NCBI RefSeq assembly: GCF_004358185.1
Contig: NZ_SMUV01000050.1
Span: forward strand, 1-63,287
Origin: Antarcticimicrobium luteum
GTDB lineage: Bacteria; Pseudomonadota; Alphaproteobacteria; Rhodobacterales; Rhodobacteraceae
Reading direction: 5' to 3'
Length of the DNA: 63,287 bases
A program made the position numbers and the translations under genes. The stretch's first letter is position 1. Each line of letters begins with the position of its first letter. Under the pieces are notes generated by a model. That model had not been told where the DNA came from and made no database searches. It worked only from the letters and a program-made list of their open reading frames with translations. Positions 27,941-38,300 of the stretch are shown in pieces.

Positions 27941-28570
27941 TCAGGCGGGGCGGCGGCGCGCGGTCAATCGCGTAACGATCAGGCGGAAGGGCAGCAGCGC
28001 CGCCAGCGCCAGCGACAGTTTCACCAGCCAATCGGCCGCCGCCAGCGAGGCCCAGAGCGGCACCGCCGGGCCCAGGCCCAGCAACGGCAGCGCCTCATTG
28101 GCCCAGGCCACGTCGTTGGCCGGCTCCAGCCAGATCAGCTGCGCCGAAAACGCGATGCTGAAGAACAGCGCGGTGTCCAGCGAGGAGCCGACCAGCGTCG
28201 AGGCCAGCGGCGCCCGCCACCAGCGCCCGCCACGCAGGGCCGAGAAGATGCTGACATCCAGCATCTGCGCCACGAGGAAGGCGATGCCCGATCCCACGGC
28301 GATCCGAACGGTGACGAGCGGACCGAACTCGCCCATGATCTGGGTGCCGATCAGCGAACAGATCACGCCGGTGACGAACCCGGCGAACACCACCTTGCGC
28401 GCGGCGACCGTGCCGTAGACGCGGGTCGTCACGTCGGTGACGAGAAAGGCAAAGGGATAGGTGAAGGCCCCCCAGGTCAGCCATTGGCCGAACAGGAACT
28501 GGACCAGGATGTTGGAGGCCACGACAATGGCGGCCATGGCAAGAATGCCGGGAATATGGGTGCGGTTCAT
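27941..28570 (-). CDS. Queuosine precursor transporter (VUT/YhhQ family)
   Basis: This 209-residue inner-membrane protein has about six hydrophobic helices. The family pattern is clear: ASNILVQFLFGQWLTWGAFTYPFAFLVTDVTTRVYG near the start and GSSLDTALFFSIAF in the fifth helix. YhhQ-type carriers import preQ0/preQ1 or queuine for tRNA queuosine modification. It is a single gene; no preQ1 riboswitch was seen in the 91 bases upstream. Confidence 0.9.
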   Translation of the reverse strand: MNRTHIPGILAMAAIVVASNILVQFLFGQWLTWGAFTYPFAFLVTDVTTRVYGTVAARKVVFAGFVTGVICSLIGTQIMGEFGPLVTVRIAVGSGIAFLVAQMLDVSIFSALRGGRWWRAPLASTLVGSSLDTALFFSIAFSAQLIWLEPANDVAWANEALPLLGLGPAVPLWASLAAADWLVKLSLALAALLPFRLIVTRLTARRRPA

Positions 28571-28661
28571 TTTTTTGCCCGTTTTGACAAGGTTGCGGCG
28601 ACTTGGCCCGCCCCATTGGCGGACAGGCGGCGTCTAATGTCTCTGCCGCCCTTGCGCAAGG

Positions 28662-29552
28662 CTAATCCGGCAGGCGGTATTCGACCAGTTCGGTCCGCTG
28701 GAGCGCCAGAAAGTTGTCGTCCGAGATCATGGTGACGCGCAGGGCGCCATCCGCGTCGCGCCAGACCGACAGCCCCTCGAGGTTGTCGTGGGTTCCGGCG
28801 GCGGTGGTCAACAGGGTCTCCTCGTCCGTCGCCGCGGTGTCTGTCAGGCTCCAGCGCCGCAGCCGGCTGCGAAAGCCGAAAAGGCTCACCGCCCGCTCCA
28901 GCACGTAAAGCCGGCCATCGGGGCCTATATCGGCCCCCACCGGCAGAAACCGGCCGCGCGCTGGCAGGGTAAAGGCGACCGCCCAGCCTTCGGCGTCGCG
29001 GCGATAGACCGGGATCCGGCCCGCCGCGTCGCGCCCCGATTCCGGCAGCGTGTAGAGCCGCCCGCGCGCGTCGATCGCCAGCCCCTCGAGCGAGCCGTTC
29101 TCGGGCAGACCGCGAAACACCTGAGGCGCATTCAGCACCCTGGCCGGAGCGTCGGGCCTGTCGTAGCGGGCGACACGATGCACCCCCTCGAAAGAAACAT
29201 AGAGCGCGCCGCCGGGTCCGATCGCCAGCCCCTCGGCATCCGCGATCCGGCCGCTCAGGTTCTTGCCTTCGCTGGAGCGGAGTCGCCAGCGCATCTGCGG
29301 GTCGATCCCGGCGATCTGGCCTGCCCCATCGCGGGTCAGCCGCAGGTCGACCAGCCGGGCGCTGTCGTTCAGGACCAGCGCGCGGGCGCCGCCGGCAAAG
29401 ACATGCAGCCCCGAAAAGCCGCCGAACCACGCCTCGTCCCGCTCCCAGTCGTGGGCGGACAGGAATTGCGCCGCACCGGGGCCTTCGGCCCCCTCCCGCT
29501 CGCAGCCGGCGAGCAGCAGCGCGACTACTGCGAGCGCAGAACCGAGGCGCAT
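28662..29552 (-). CDS. Phytase-like/esterase-like lipoprotein (beta-propeller)
   Basis: This 296-residue protein starts with a lipoprotein signal (LLLAGC, lipidated Cys at about residue 16). The rest is a run of beta-propeller-like blades with recurrent Gx[21 protein letters not shown] and [19 protein letters not shown] motifs, matching the 'esterase-like activity of phytase' family. A substrate cannot be named. Its start lies inside the 3' end of mepA (28-base overlap), so it is the third gene of an MFS-mepA-lipoprotein unit. Confidence 0.82.
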   Translation of the reverse strand: MRLGSALAVVALLLAGCEREGAEGPGAAQFLSAHDWERDEAWFGGFSGLHVFAGGARALVLNDSARLVDLRLTRDGAGQIAGIDPQMRWRLRSSEGKNLSGRIADAEGLAIGPGGALYVSFEGVHRVARYDRPDAPARVLNAPQVFRGLPENGSLEGLAIDARGRLYTLPESGRDAAGRIPVYRRDAEGWAVAFTLPARGRFLPVGADIGPDGRLYVLERAVSLFGFRSRLRRWSLTDTAATDEETLLTTAAGTHDNLEGLSVWRDADGALRVTMISDDNFLALQRTELVEYRLPD

Positions 29553-30397
29553 TGCCGGGGCAGATCGGACAGCACGTATTCGCGGCGTTTCTTGGGCGGC
29601 GGCGCATTGGGATCGCGCGGCTTGGGCGGCGGCGGGTTGAGGATGTCGTTCACCCATTTCTGCGCATCGGCGCAGCCGTCCCCGGACGGCGGCGCCGCCT
29701 GATTCTCGCACCGGCGCTTCCCGCGCGGGCAGCGCAGACGCACGTGGAAATGATAGTGATGCCCCCACCAGGGCCGGATCTTGCTCAGCCAGCGCCTGTC
29801 GCCCTTCTCGTCCTTGCACATCCGCACCTTGGCGCCGGGAAAGACAAAGATGCGGGCGACCCGCGGATCCTGCGCCGCAGCCCGCAAAAGCGCGTGGTGC
29901 TGCGCGGTCCAATTCGCGTTCACATAGGCGCCGTTGGCCTTGCGCAGGGAAATCGACGAGATGTTCTCGCGCGCCTGGCGGCTGAGGTCCAGCCGCTTGG
30001 GCGGCAGCATCCAGATATCGATATCGAGGCCAAGCTGGTGGCTGCGATGCCCTGAGGTCATCGGTCCGCCGCGCGGCTGGCTGATATCGCCGATATACAG
30101 CCCCTCCCACCCCGGCAGGGTGGCGGCGAAAGTGCCCAGCCGTTCGATGAATTCGATGGCGTCCGGGTGACCCCAGTTGCGGTTGCGGCTGAGCCGCATC
30201 GCCTGCCAGGTCGGCCCGGTTTCCGGCAGTTGCACCGCGCCGGCGACGCAGCCCTTGGCATAGCCGCCATAGGGGGCCGGACGCTGCTGCGAGGCGGTGG
30301 TCTTGGCGCCGAACAACTCTTTCGCAAGCGGCTCGGCCATGACCTGCGGGGCGGCCAGCGCCAGGATCAGGAAGAGCGATGCGAACAGGCGCGTCAT
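29525..30397 (-). CDS. mepA: Penicillin-insensitive murein endopeptidase
   Basis: This 290-residue periplasmic LAS-type zinc peptidase cuts D-Ala-meso-DAP cross-links in peptidoglycan. It has a 21-residue signal peptide and the zinc ligands His120 and Asp127 in [13 protein letters not shown], with the third His in GHHYHFHVR (213-219). Several Cys pairs suggest disulfides, as in E. coli MepA. The C-terminal 50 residues are Pro/Lys-rich ([19 protein letters not shown]). The start overlaps the stop of the MFS gene by 4 bases. Confidence 0.95.
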   Translation of the reverse strand: MTRLFASLFLILALAAPQVMAEPLAKELFGAKTTASQQRPAPYGGYAKGCVAGAVQLPETGPTWQAMRLSRNRNWGHPDAIEFIERLGTFAATLPGWEGLYIGDISQPRGGPMTSGHRSHQLGLDIDIWMLPPKRLDLSRQARENISSISLRKANGAYVNANWTAQHHALLRAAAQDPRVARIFVFPGAKVRMCKDEKGDRRWLSKIRPWWGHHYHFHVRLRCPRGKRRCENQAAPPSGDGCADAQKWVNDILNPPPPKPRDPNAPPPKKRREYVLSDLPRQCASVLRSQ

Positions 30398-31731
30398 GCG
30401 GCATAGTCTCCTTGCGGTTTGACCCAGCGTAGCAGGATCAGCCCGATCAGGAAAAGCGCGATGAGCGGGGTCACGCCAATCTGCTGGCTGCCGCTGATCA
30501 GGGTCGCCGCGCCGATGCTCAACGGGGCGATGAAACTGGTCGCCTTGCCGGCCAGCGCATAGAGGCCGAAGGCCTCGGTCATCCGCTCGGGGTTGGCCTG
30601 GCGCACCATCATCGTCCGGCTGGCCGACTGGATCACGCCGCCCGCCGCGCCGATCAGCGCGCCCACCACGTAGAAGGCGAGATCCGGCAAGGACGACCCC
30701 TCAGCCACCGGCAGGCCAAAGACGCTGGTGCGGCTGATGAAGACGATGGCGATCGCCACCAGCGTCAGCAACAGAATGCAGGTGGTGATCACCGGCTTGG
30801 GGCCGAAATGCTCATCCGCGCGGCCGCCGATCCAGGCGAAGATGGCGCCGAAGATGATGGCCAGGATGCCGAAGATGCCGGTATCGACCACCGTCCAGTT
30901 CAGCACGCCGGCGGCGTAGATGCCGCCAAAGGTATACATCCCGTTCAGGGCGTCGCGATAGAACATGGACGAGCCCAGATAGGCGAACAGCGACGGCGTC
31001 CGCGGCAGGTTGCGCACCGTCCGGGCCACATCGCGCAGCGCGGCGGAAACCGCGCCCCGCGGCGCCCGGCGCGGTGCCGGATCGCGCACCCACAAAAAGA
31101 ACGGGATCATGAACACCGCGTACCAGATCGCGGTCAGTGGCCCGACGAACCGGGTGCCCTCGCGCATCGCCGGGTCCAGCCCCAGCGCCGGAGAGAGCCC
31201 GAAGAAGGTTTTGCCGGTGGCCGCGCTCTCGGCGAAAAAGCCCAGCATGATCACCAGCGCCAGAAGCCCGCCGAGATAGCCGAAGGCCCAGCCGTTGCCC
31301 GACAGCCGGCCGATCTCTTCGCGGCTGCCCAGATCGGGCAGCATCGAGTTGGTGAAGATGGTGGCGAACTCCATCCCGATCATGCCGATGGCGAACAGCA
31401 CCAGCGTCAGCATCAGGTTGAAATCGCCCGGCGCGGCAAACCACAGCCCCGCCGAGCCGATCACGTAGAGCCCCGAGAACAACCAGATCCAGCGCAGCCG
31501 GTTGCCCGCAAGATCCGCCATCGCCCCCAGCGTCGGCGCCAGCAGCGCGATCACCACCCCCGCCGCCCCTATGCCGAAGCCCCAGGCCGATTGCGCGGCG
31601 CTGCCGTCGCCCATCAGTTCCTTGACATAAGGTGCAAAGATGAAGGTGATCAGCAGGGTGTTGTAGGGCTGGCTGGCCCAGTCGAAAAAGAACCAACCCC
31701 AGATCCGTCTGCGCGCAGAAATCGCCGCCAT
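30394..31731 (-). CDS. MFS transporter (UMF1/Atg22-like)
   Basis: This 445-residue inner-membrane protein has about 12 helices. [22 protein letters not shown] at the N-terminus, [16 protein letters not shown] and [17 protein letters not shown] are typical of the UMF1 (unknown major facilitator 1) group, related to fungal Atg22 vacuolar amino-acid effluxers. The substrate is unknown. The start at 31731 was preferred over upstream in-frame codons that lack hydrophobic or SD support. It is the first gene of the unit with mepA, joined by an ATGA overlap. Confidence 0.9.
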   Translation of the reverse strand: MAAISARRRIWGWFFFDWASQPYNTLLITFIFAPYVKELMGDGSAAQSAWGFGIGAAGVVIALLAPTLGAMADLAGNRLRWIWLFSGLYVIGSAGLWFAAPGDFNLMLTLVLFAIGMIGMEFATIFTNSMLPDLGSREEIGRLSGNGWAFGYLGGLLALVIMLGFFAESAATGKTFFGLSPALGLDPAMREGTRFVGPLTAIWYAVFMIPFFLWVRDPAPRRAPRGAVSAALRDVARTVRNLPRTPSLFAYLGSSMFYRDALNGMYTFGGIYAAGVLNWTVVDTGIFGILAIIFGAIFAWIGGRADEHFGPKPVITTCILLLTLVAIAIVFISRTSVFGLPVAEGSSLPDLAFYVVGALIGAAGGVIQSASRTMMVRQANPERMTEAFGLYALAGKATSFIAPLSIGAATLISGSQQIGVTPLIALFLIGLILLRWVKPQGDYAA

Positions 31732-31938
31732 ACCCCACCCCCGTGTTTTGACCGGATGGTAAGGACTCCGCTCCGCACGCGAAACAGGAAACCCGCCGCC
31801 GCGGCGCAATCGCGGGGCTATCGCGTCTTTTGCGGCACATCATGCCGGCGCCCTGTTTCCGGCGGCGCGGGGACGGCCCCCTTGCCCTTTGCCCGCGTCC
31901 GCCTTAGGTCGAGGGCGTTTCGAAAGGGAAAAAATCCG

Positions 31939-32226
31939 ATGCAGTCGCTGTTTCAAATCCTGATGCTGGTTCTGGACGTCGTGTGGTTCTTTGTCATCGC
32001 GCATGTGATCATGAGCTGGCTGATCAACTTCCAGGTGCTGAACACGCGTCAGCAACTGGTGGCGCAGATCTGGTACGGGCTGAACCGTGTGCTGGAGCCG
32101 CTCTATGGCCCGATCCGGCGCCTGCTGCCGCCGATGGGCGGGCTGGATCTGGCGCCGCTGGTGGTGCTGCTGGCGATCATCGCGCTGCGCATCGTGCTGC
32201 AGAACAACATGATGATGTTCTACTGA
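31939..32226 (+). CDS. YggT family membrane protein
   Basis: This 95-residue protein has two hydrophobic segments (LFQILMLVLDVVWFFVIAHV and LAPLVVLLAIIALRIVL) around the loop LNRVLEPLYGPIRRLLPPMGGLDL, the YggT signature. Such proteins sit in the inner membrane and are linked to osmotic or division-site functions in various bacteria. GAAAGGGA lies upstream of the ATG. It stands between the divergent MFS gene and recQ. Confidence 0.9.
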   Translation: MQSLFQILMLVLDVVWFFVIAHVIMSWLINFQVLNTRQQLVAQIWYGLNRVLEPLYGPIRRLLPPMGGLDLAPLVVLLAIIALRIVLQNNMMMFY

Positions 32227-32380
32227 TCATTGCCCCCTGCCGGCAGCGCATGCCGGCGGACATCGCGTGACACCGGCGCCGCCTGCCTGCGCCCGGGCCT
32301 GCCGCCCTTGTCCCCCGATTCTTAGTGTGTGAAACTGCCGCCAAGAGCAGGTCGAAAATAACTTACACGAGGCTTCCTGA

Positions 32381-34426
32381 ATGCCCGGGCCATCCCCGCT
32401 GTTGCGCGACGTGTTTGGATTCGAGGCGTTCCGCCCCGGCCAGGAAGAGATCGTGGATGCGGTCACCGCCGGCGAGAACGTGCTGGCGATCATGCCCACC
32501 GGCGGGGGCAAATCCCTGTGTTTCCAGCTTCCCGCGCTGCTGCGCGAGGGGGTGACGGTGGTCATCTCGCCGCTGATCGCGCTGATGCGCGACCAGGTGC
32601 GCGGGTTGCAGGAGGCGGGCGTCGAGGCCGGCGCGCTGACCTCGGGCAATACCCAGGAGGAGACCGACGCGGTCTGGGCGGCGCTGGAGGCCGGGCGTTT
32701 GAAACTGCTCTACATGGCGCCGGAACGGCTGGCCTCGGGCGCGGCGCTGGGAATGCTGCGGCGGATCGGCGTCAGCCTGATCGCGGTGGACGAGGCGCAT
32801 TGCGTCAGCCAGTGGGGCCATGATTTCCGCCCCGATTACCTGCGCATCGGCGATCTGCGCCGCGCGCTGGACGTGCCGCTGGCCGCATTTACCGCCACCG
32901 CGGATGCCGAAACGCAGGACGAAATCGTTCAGAAACTGTTCGACGGGGTGCCGCCGCGCAGCTTCCTGCGCGGTTTCGACCGGCCCAACATCCACCTTGC
33001 CTTTGCCGCCAAGGACGGGCCGCGGCGGCAGATCCTCGACTTTGCCGCGGCGCGACGGGGCCGCTCCGGCATCGTCTATTGCGGCACGCGGGCCAAGACC
33101 GAGGCGCTGGCCCAGGCGCTGCGCGATGAGGGCCACAACGCCTGTCACTATCACGGCGGGATGGAGGCCGGGGACCGCCGCACGGTCGAAGTCCGCTTCG
33201 CCCGCGAGGACGGGCTGATCGTGGTCGCCACCGTCGCCTTCGGCATGGGCATCGACAAGCCGGACATCCGCTGGGTCGCCCATGCCGATCTGCCGAAAAG
33301 CATCGAGGCCTATTATCAGGAGATCGGCCGCGCCGGGCGCGACGGCGCCCCGGCCGAAACCCTGACGCTCTACGGTCCTGACGACATCCGCCTGCGCCGC
33401 ACCCAGATCGACGAGGGGCTGGCCCCGCCGGAACGCCGCGCCGCCGATCACGCCCGGCTGAATGCGTTGCTGGGGCTGGCCGAGGCGCTGGGCTGCCGCC
33501 GTCAGGCGCTGCTGGAGTACTTCGGCGAGGCGTCGGAACCCTGCGGCAACTGCGACCTCTGCGAAACGCCGCCCGAACTGTTCGACGCGACGACGCCGGT
33601 GCGTATGGCGCTCTCGGCGATCCTGCGCACCGAGGAATGGTTCGGCGCCGGGCACCTGACCGACATCCTGATCGGGAACCAGACCGACCGCATCCGCGAG
33701 CGGGGCCATGACCGTCTGCCCACGTTCGGGGTGGGGCGCGACTATGACAAGCGCCAGTGGTCCGCGATCTTTCGCCAGATGATGGGCCGCGACCTGCTGC
33801 GCCCCGATCCCGAACGCCATGGCGCGCTGCGGATGACCGACACCGCGCTGCCGATCCTGCGCGGTGAGGGCAACATCACGCTGCGCAAGGACGTCCTGCG
33901 CCGGGCCGCGCAGGAGCGGCGCCCGGCGGTCAAGGCGCTGGTCTCGGAGGAGGACGCGCCGCTGCTCTCGGCGCTCAAGGCCAAACGCCGGGCGCTGGCC
34001 GAGGCCGCCAAGGTGCCCGCCTATGTCATCTTTCCCGATCGCACCCTGATCGAGATGGCCGAGACCCGGCCCGCCAACCTCGACCAGATGGCGCGGATCA
34101 ACGGCGTCGGCGCGAAAAAGCTGGAGCGTTATGGCGCGGCCTTTCTCGAGGTGATCAACGGCGAGGCGGCCCAGACCCACCCCGCCCGCCGCAAGCTGGC
34201 CGGGCGCGAGGCGGGCAGCCTTTTCGACCGGCTCCTGGAGGCGCAGGCGGGGCTGGCCCGCGGCGCGGGCGGCATCGAAAAGCCGCTCAGCTGTTCGGCG
34301 GCGCAGCTTGCCAGACTGGCGCAGCAGCGCCCCACCGACGAATCCGCGCTGGTGCGGCTGCTTGGCGAACGGCGGGCGGAACGGTTCGGCCCGGCCTTTC
34401 TGGACGTGCTGCGCGACGCGGGCTAG
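32381..34426 (+). CDS. recQ: ATP-dependent DNA helicase RecQ
   Basis: This 681-residue superfamily 2 3'-5' DNA helicase acts in recombination and fork repair. It shows Walker A PTGGGKS (Lys44), the DEAH box in VDEAHCVSQWGHDFRPDY, motif VI EIGRAGRDG, the zinc-binding CGNCDLC, a winged-helix RQC region and an HRDC domain (AKVPAYVIFPDRTLIEMA). It is about 70 residues longer than E. coli RecQ: a C-terminal extension contains a second, diverged HRDC-like unit (KPLSCSAAQLARLAQQRPTD). The upstream SD is weak (GAGG). yaaA follows 32 bases later. Confidence 0.96.
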   Translation: MPGPSPLLRDVFGFEAFRPGQEEIVDAVTAGENVLAIMPTGGGKSLCFQLPALLREGVTVVISPLIALMRDQVRGLQEAGVEAGALTSGNTQEETDAVWAALEAGRLKLLYMAPERLASGAALGMLRRIGVSLIAVDEAHCVSQWGHDFRPDYLRIGDLRRALDVPLAAFTATADAETQDEIVQKLFDGVPPRSFLRGFDRPNIHLAFAAKDGPRRQILDFAAARRGRSGIVYCGTRAKTEALAQALRDEGHNACHYHGGMEAGDRRTVEVRFAREDGLIVVATVAFGMGIDKPDIRWVAHADLPKSIEAYYQEIGRAGRDGAPAETLTLYGPDDIRLRRTQIDEGLAPPERRAADHARLNALLGLAEALGCRRQALLEYFGEASEPCGNCDLCETPPELFDATTPVRMALSAILRTEEWFGAGHLTDILIGNQTDRIRERGHDRLPTFGVGRDYDKRQWSAIFRQMMGRDLLRPDPERHGALRMTDTALPILRGEGNITLRKDVLRRAAQERRPAVKALVSEEDAPLLSALKAKRRALAEAAKVPAYVIFPDRTLIEMAETRPANLDQMARINGVGAKKLERYGAAFLEVINGEAAQTHPARRKLAGREAGSLFDRLLEAQAGLARGAGGIEKPLSCSAAQLARLAQQRPTDESALVRLLGERRAERFGPAFLDVLRDAG

Positions 34427-34458
34427 ATCAGGCCGGGAAACCATCTGAGGGGCGGAAT

Positions 34459-35238
34459 ATGTTGGTTGTGATCTCGCCGGCGAAAAAGCTGGACTGGACC
34501 GAACGCGATCTCGAAACCACCGAACCGGCCTTTGCCGGCGAGGCGGCGCAACTGGCCGGAGTCGCGCGCGGGCTGAGCGCGGAAGATCTGCAAAAGCTGA
34601 TGAAGATCAGCGCCGATCTGGCGAAACTGAACCGCGGCCGGTTCCGCGATTTTGTTGACGCCCCGGGAACGGAAGAGACCCGCCCCGCCGCGCTGGCCTT
34701 TGCCGGGGACACCTATCAGGGCCTGGAGGCCGCCTCGCTGGATCCCGATGAAATGGACTGGGCGCAGGATCATCTGCGCATCCTGTCGGGCCTTTATGGC
34801 ATCTTGCGGCCGCGCGATGCGATCCAGCCCTATCGGCTGGAGATGGGCAGCCGGCTGAAGACGCCGCGCGGCAAATCGCTCTACGACTGGTGGGGCGACC
34901 GGATTTCGGGCGCGCTGAACGCACAGGCGGAGGCGCTGGGCACCGACGTCTTGGTCAACTGCGCCAGCCAGGAATATTTCGGCGCGGTCGATGCCGATGC
35001 GCTGAAGCTGCGGGTGGTCACTCCGGTGTTCATGGAGGACAAGGGCGGCGCGCCCAAGATCGTCAGCTTCTACGCCAAGCGGGCGCGCGGCGCGATGGCG
35101 CGGTTCATCATCCAGCGGCGGCTGACCGATCCGGCCGCGCTCGCCGATTTCGACAGCGGCGGCTATGTCTATCGCCCCGATCTGTCGGCGGACAACAGGC
35201 CGGTCTTCCTCCGCCCCTATGAGGTCGGCACCGCCTGA
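34459..35238 (+). CDS. yaaA: Peroxide-stress protein YaaA (UPF0246)
   Basis: This 259-residue cytosolic protein starts with the family signature MLVVISPAKKLDW and carries LSGLYGILRPRDAIQPYRLEMG and KGGAPKIVSFYAKRARG. In E. coli YaaA limits free iron and Fenton damage under peroxide stress and has a DNA-binding fold. GAGGGG precedes the ATG. It lies directly behind recQ, a DNA repair helicase, which suits a shared stress role. Confidence 0.95.
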   Translation: MLVVISPAKKLDWTERDLETTEPAFAGEAAQLAGVARGLSAEDLQKLMKISADLAKLNRGRFRDFVDAPGTEETRPAALAFAGDTYQGLEAASLDPDEMDWAQDHLRILSGLYGILRPRDAIQPYRLEMGSRLKTPRGKSLYDWWGDRISGALNAQAEALGTDVLVNCASQEYFGAVDADALKLRVVTPVFMEDKGGAPKIVSFYAKRARGAMARFIIQRRLTDPAALADFDSGGYVYRPDLSADNRPVFLRPYEVGTA

Positions 35239-35250
35239 CGCGCGCCCGGT

Positions 35251-35277
35251 CCGGCCCCGCCGATCCGGCAGGGCCGG
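35251..35277 (+). terminator. Strong nested hairpin after yaaA
   Basis: CCGGCCC and GGGCCGG pair around an inner GCCG-CGGC stem, 12 bases past the yaaA stop. There is no T-run, so it is a possible Rho-assisted stop or mRNA 3' stabiliser before the alpha-2-macroglobulin gene. Confidence 0.4.
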
Positions 35278-35342
35278 CGCGGAAACCGTTGCCAAATCCC
35301 CATATGCCGTGCGAGCCTTGAGCCATAGCACGGAGTATTGAA

Positions 35343-38300
35343 ATGGAACGGATTCTGCGCGCGGCCCTCGGCCTTGTTTTCGCGGCCCTCTGGGGCATTT
35401 CGGCATCGGCACAGCAGGCAACGCCCGAGTTTCGATATGTCGTCACCAACGACATGGATTTCTATGGCTCGGACCTCGACGCGCTGTTCGATACCGACCT
35501 GCCAAGCTGCCTGCGCGCCTGCACCGCCAATCCGCGCTGTGTCGCCTTTACCTATAACACCCGGTCGAATTCCTGTTTCCCGAAAAGCGGGGTGCGTGAA
35601 CGCGCCCCCTATGACGGCGCGCTTTCGGCCGAGAAACTGACGACGCCCGCCGCCGTCACCGCGCGCGGCCTGGCGCGCGCCGTCGATCTGGATTTTCTGG
35701 GCGAGAGCGATCTGGCGCAGGCGCGCGACCGGGCGCGGACGCTAGGCCTGATCCACCGTGCCGGGGGCATGGAACTGAAGGCCGTCCTGGACGCGATGAC
35801 CGAAAGCCGGCAATCGGGCAACCTCCAGCGCGCGGCGAACTGGACCGGCGCCGTCGTCTCGCTGACCGATGCGGGCGCCTATTGGAGCGAATATGCCCGC
35901 CTGATGCTGCTCCTGCGCAGCGACAGCAGCAGCCGCCAGCGCGATTATGAGCGCCGCGCGCAGGAGGCGGCGATCAACGGCTATCTGCGCGCCGATACCG
36001 ATGCTGCCCGCGCCACCGCGCTGAGCGTGCTGGCCCAGGCGCTGGAACGGCGCGGGCGCGGCCGCGACATGATCCCGGCGCTGCGGCTGGCCAGCGATAT
36101 CCAGCCGCGCGACGACATCCTGGCCGCGCTGGACGATGCCATCGGAAAATACGGCTTCCGCATCACCGACAGCAGCGTCGAGAGCGATACCGACGTGCCG
36201 CGCATCTGCGCCGAATTCTCCGAGGGTCTGGTCAAGGCGGGGGTGGATTACGAACCCTTCCTGCGGCTGCCCGCGCCGGAACTGGCGGTGCAGCCGCAGG
36301 GGCGGCAGCTCTGCGTCGACGGGCTGGAGCATGGCACGCGCTATCGCATTACCTTTCGCCGGGGGCTGCCGGCGGCGAGCGGCGAGGTGCTGCAGAAGGA
36401 CGTCACGCTGACCCATTACGTACAGGATCGCAGCCCGACAGTACGGTTTCCGGGCCGCGCCTATGTGCTGCCGAAATCGGCCGATGCCGCGCTGCCGGTC
36501 GAGACGGTCAACGTCGACACCCTCGATCTGACCCTGCGCCGGGTCAGCGACCGCAACCTGATCCGGGCGATGCAGCAGGACTATTTCGCGCGTCCCCTGT
36601 CCTATTGGCAGGAAGAGGATTTCGCCGACAGCGTGGCGCAGCAGGTCTGGACCGGCACGGCCGAGGTGGGCAACGCGCTGAACCGCGACATGACCACCCG
36701 GCTGCCGATGGGCGAGGCCATCGCCGGACAGGGGCCGGGGATCTATGTGCTGACGGCCAGGGTGCCGGGGGCCGATCCCTATGACGATCCGGGCGCGACC
36801 CAGTGGTTCGTGCTCTCCGATCTGGGGCTTACCACCATATCGGGCACGGAGGGGCTGCATGTGCAGGTCGCGGGGCTCTCGGACGCGCAGCCGCGCGCCG
36901 GAGTCGAGGTGACGCTGGTGTCGCGCGCCAATGCGGTGCTGGGCAAGGGGACCACGGATGCGGAGGGGCACACCCTGTTCGACGCCGGGCTGACCCGGGG
37001 CAGTGGCGGCGGCGCCCCGGCGCTGGTCGTGGCGCGGCAGGGGGAGGACGATCTGAGCTTTCTGTCGCTGACCGAACCGGCCTTCGACCTTTCCGACCGC
37101 GGCGTCGAGGGGCGCCCCCCCGCCGGGCCGGTCGATGTGTTCCTGACCACCGACCGCGGCGCCTATCGCGCGGGCGAGACGATCCATGCCACCGCACTGG
37201 CCCGCGACGGCGCCGCAAAGGCCATCAAGGGGCTGCCGCTGATCGCCATTCTCAGCCGCCCCGACGGGGTGGAATACCGCCGCCGCATCTCCGGCGGCGG
37301 CGATGCGGGGGGGCATGTGTTCTCTTTCCCGGTTGGGGCGAGCGCGCCGCGCGGCTCCTGGCGGCTGGAGATCAGGACCGACCCGGATGCCCCGGCGCTG
37401 GCGAGCCAGACGGTGCTGGTCGAGGATTTCCTGCCCGAGCGGATCGATTTCGATCTGGCGCTGCCCGACGCGCCGCTGCGCGCGGGCGACACGCCGCCGC
37501 TGTCGATCACCGCGCGCTATCTGTTCGGCGCGCCGGGAGCGGATCTGAGCGTCGAGGGGCAGGTTCTGCTGCGCCCCGCGACCGAGGTGGCGGGCTGGCC
37601 CGGCTATCGCTTCGGCCGGCATGACGCGGCCGGTCGCGCCGAGAGCAGCTATTTCGGCGGCGCGCGCACCGATGCGCAGGGTCTGGCCACCGTGGCGGTG
37701 GAACTGCCGCGGCCCGAGGCGGGCGGTCAGCCGCTGGAGGCGACCGTGATCGCGCGGCTGGCGGACGGCTCCGCCCGGCCGGTGGAGCGGCGGCTGAGCG
37801 TGCCGGTGCGCCCGGACGGGCCGGTGATCGGCATCAAGCCCATGTTCGACGAGGTGGTGGCCGAGGGGACCGAAGCCGGGTTCCAGGTGATCGGCCTCTC
37901 GCCCGAGCTGACGCCCGAGCCGATGGCGGTGCGCTGGACCCTGAACCGGGTCACCACCCGGTATCAGTGGTATCAGCTTTACGGCAACTGGAACTGGGAG
38001 CCGGTGACGCGGCGGGCCCGCATCGCCGGGGGCGAGGCCACACTCGGCGGCGCGCCTCTGGTGGTTTCCGCGCCGGTCGACTGGGGCGAATACGAGCTGG
38101 TGGTGGAGCGGACCGACGGGCGTTATGCGGCCTCTTCGGTCGATTTCTACGCGGGCTGGTATGTCGCGGCCGATGCGGCCTCTACCCCCGACCGGCTGGA
38201 TCTGTCGCTCGACCGCGAAAGCTATGCGGTGGGCGACACCGCGAAACTGCGGATCGTGCCGCGCGCGGGCGGCACCGCGCTGATCACGGTGATGGCGGAT

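Noticed and set aside
28571-28661. preQ1 riboswitch before the queuosine-precursor transporter
   Set aside because: No pseudoknot-forming C-rich loop and A-rich tail pattern typical of preQ1 aptamers is visible in the 91 bases.
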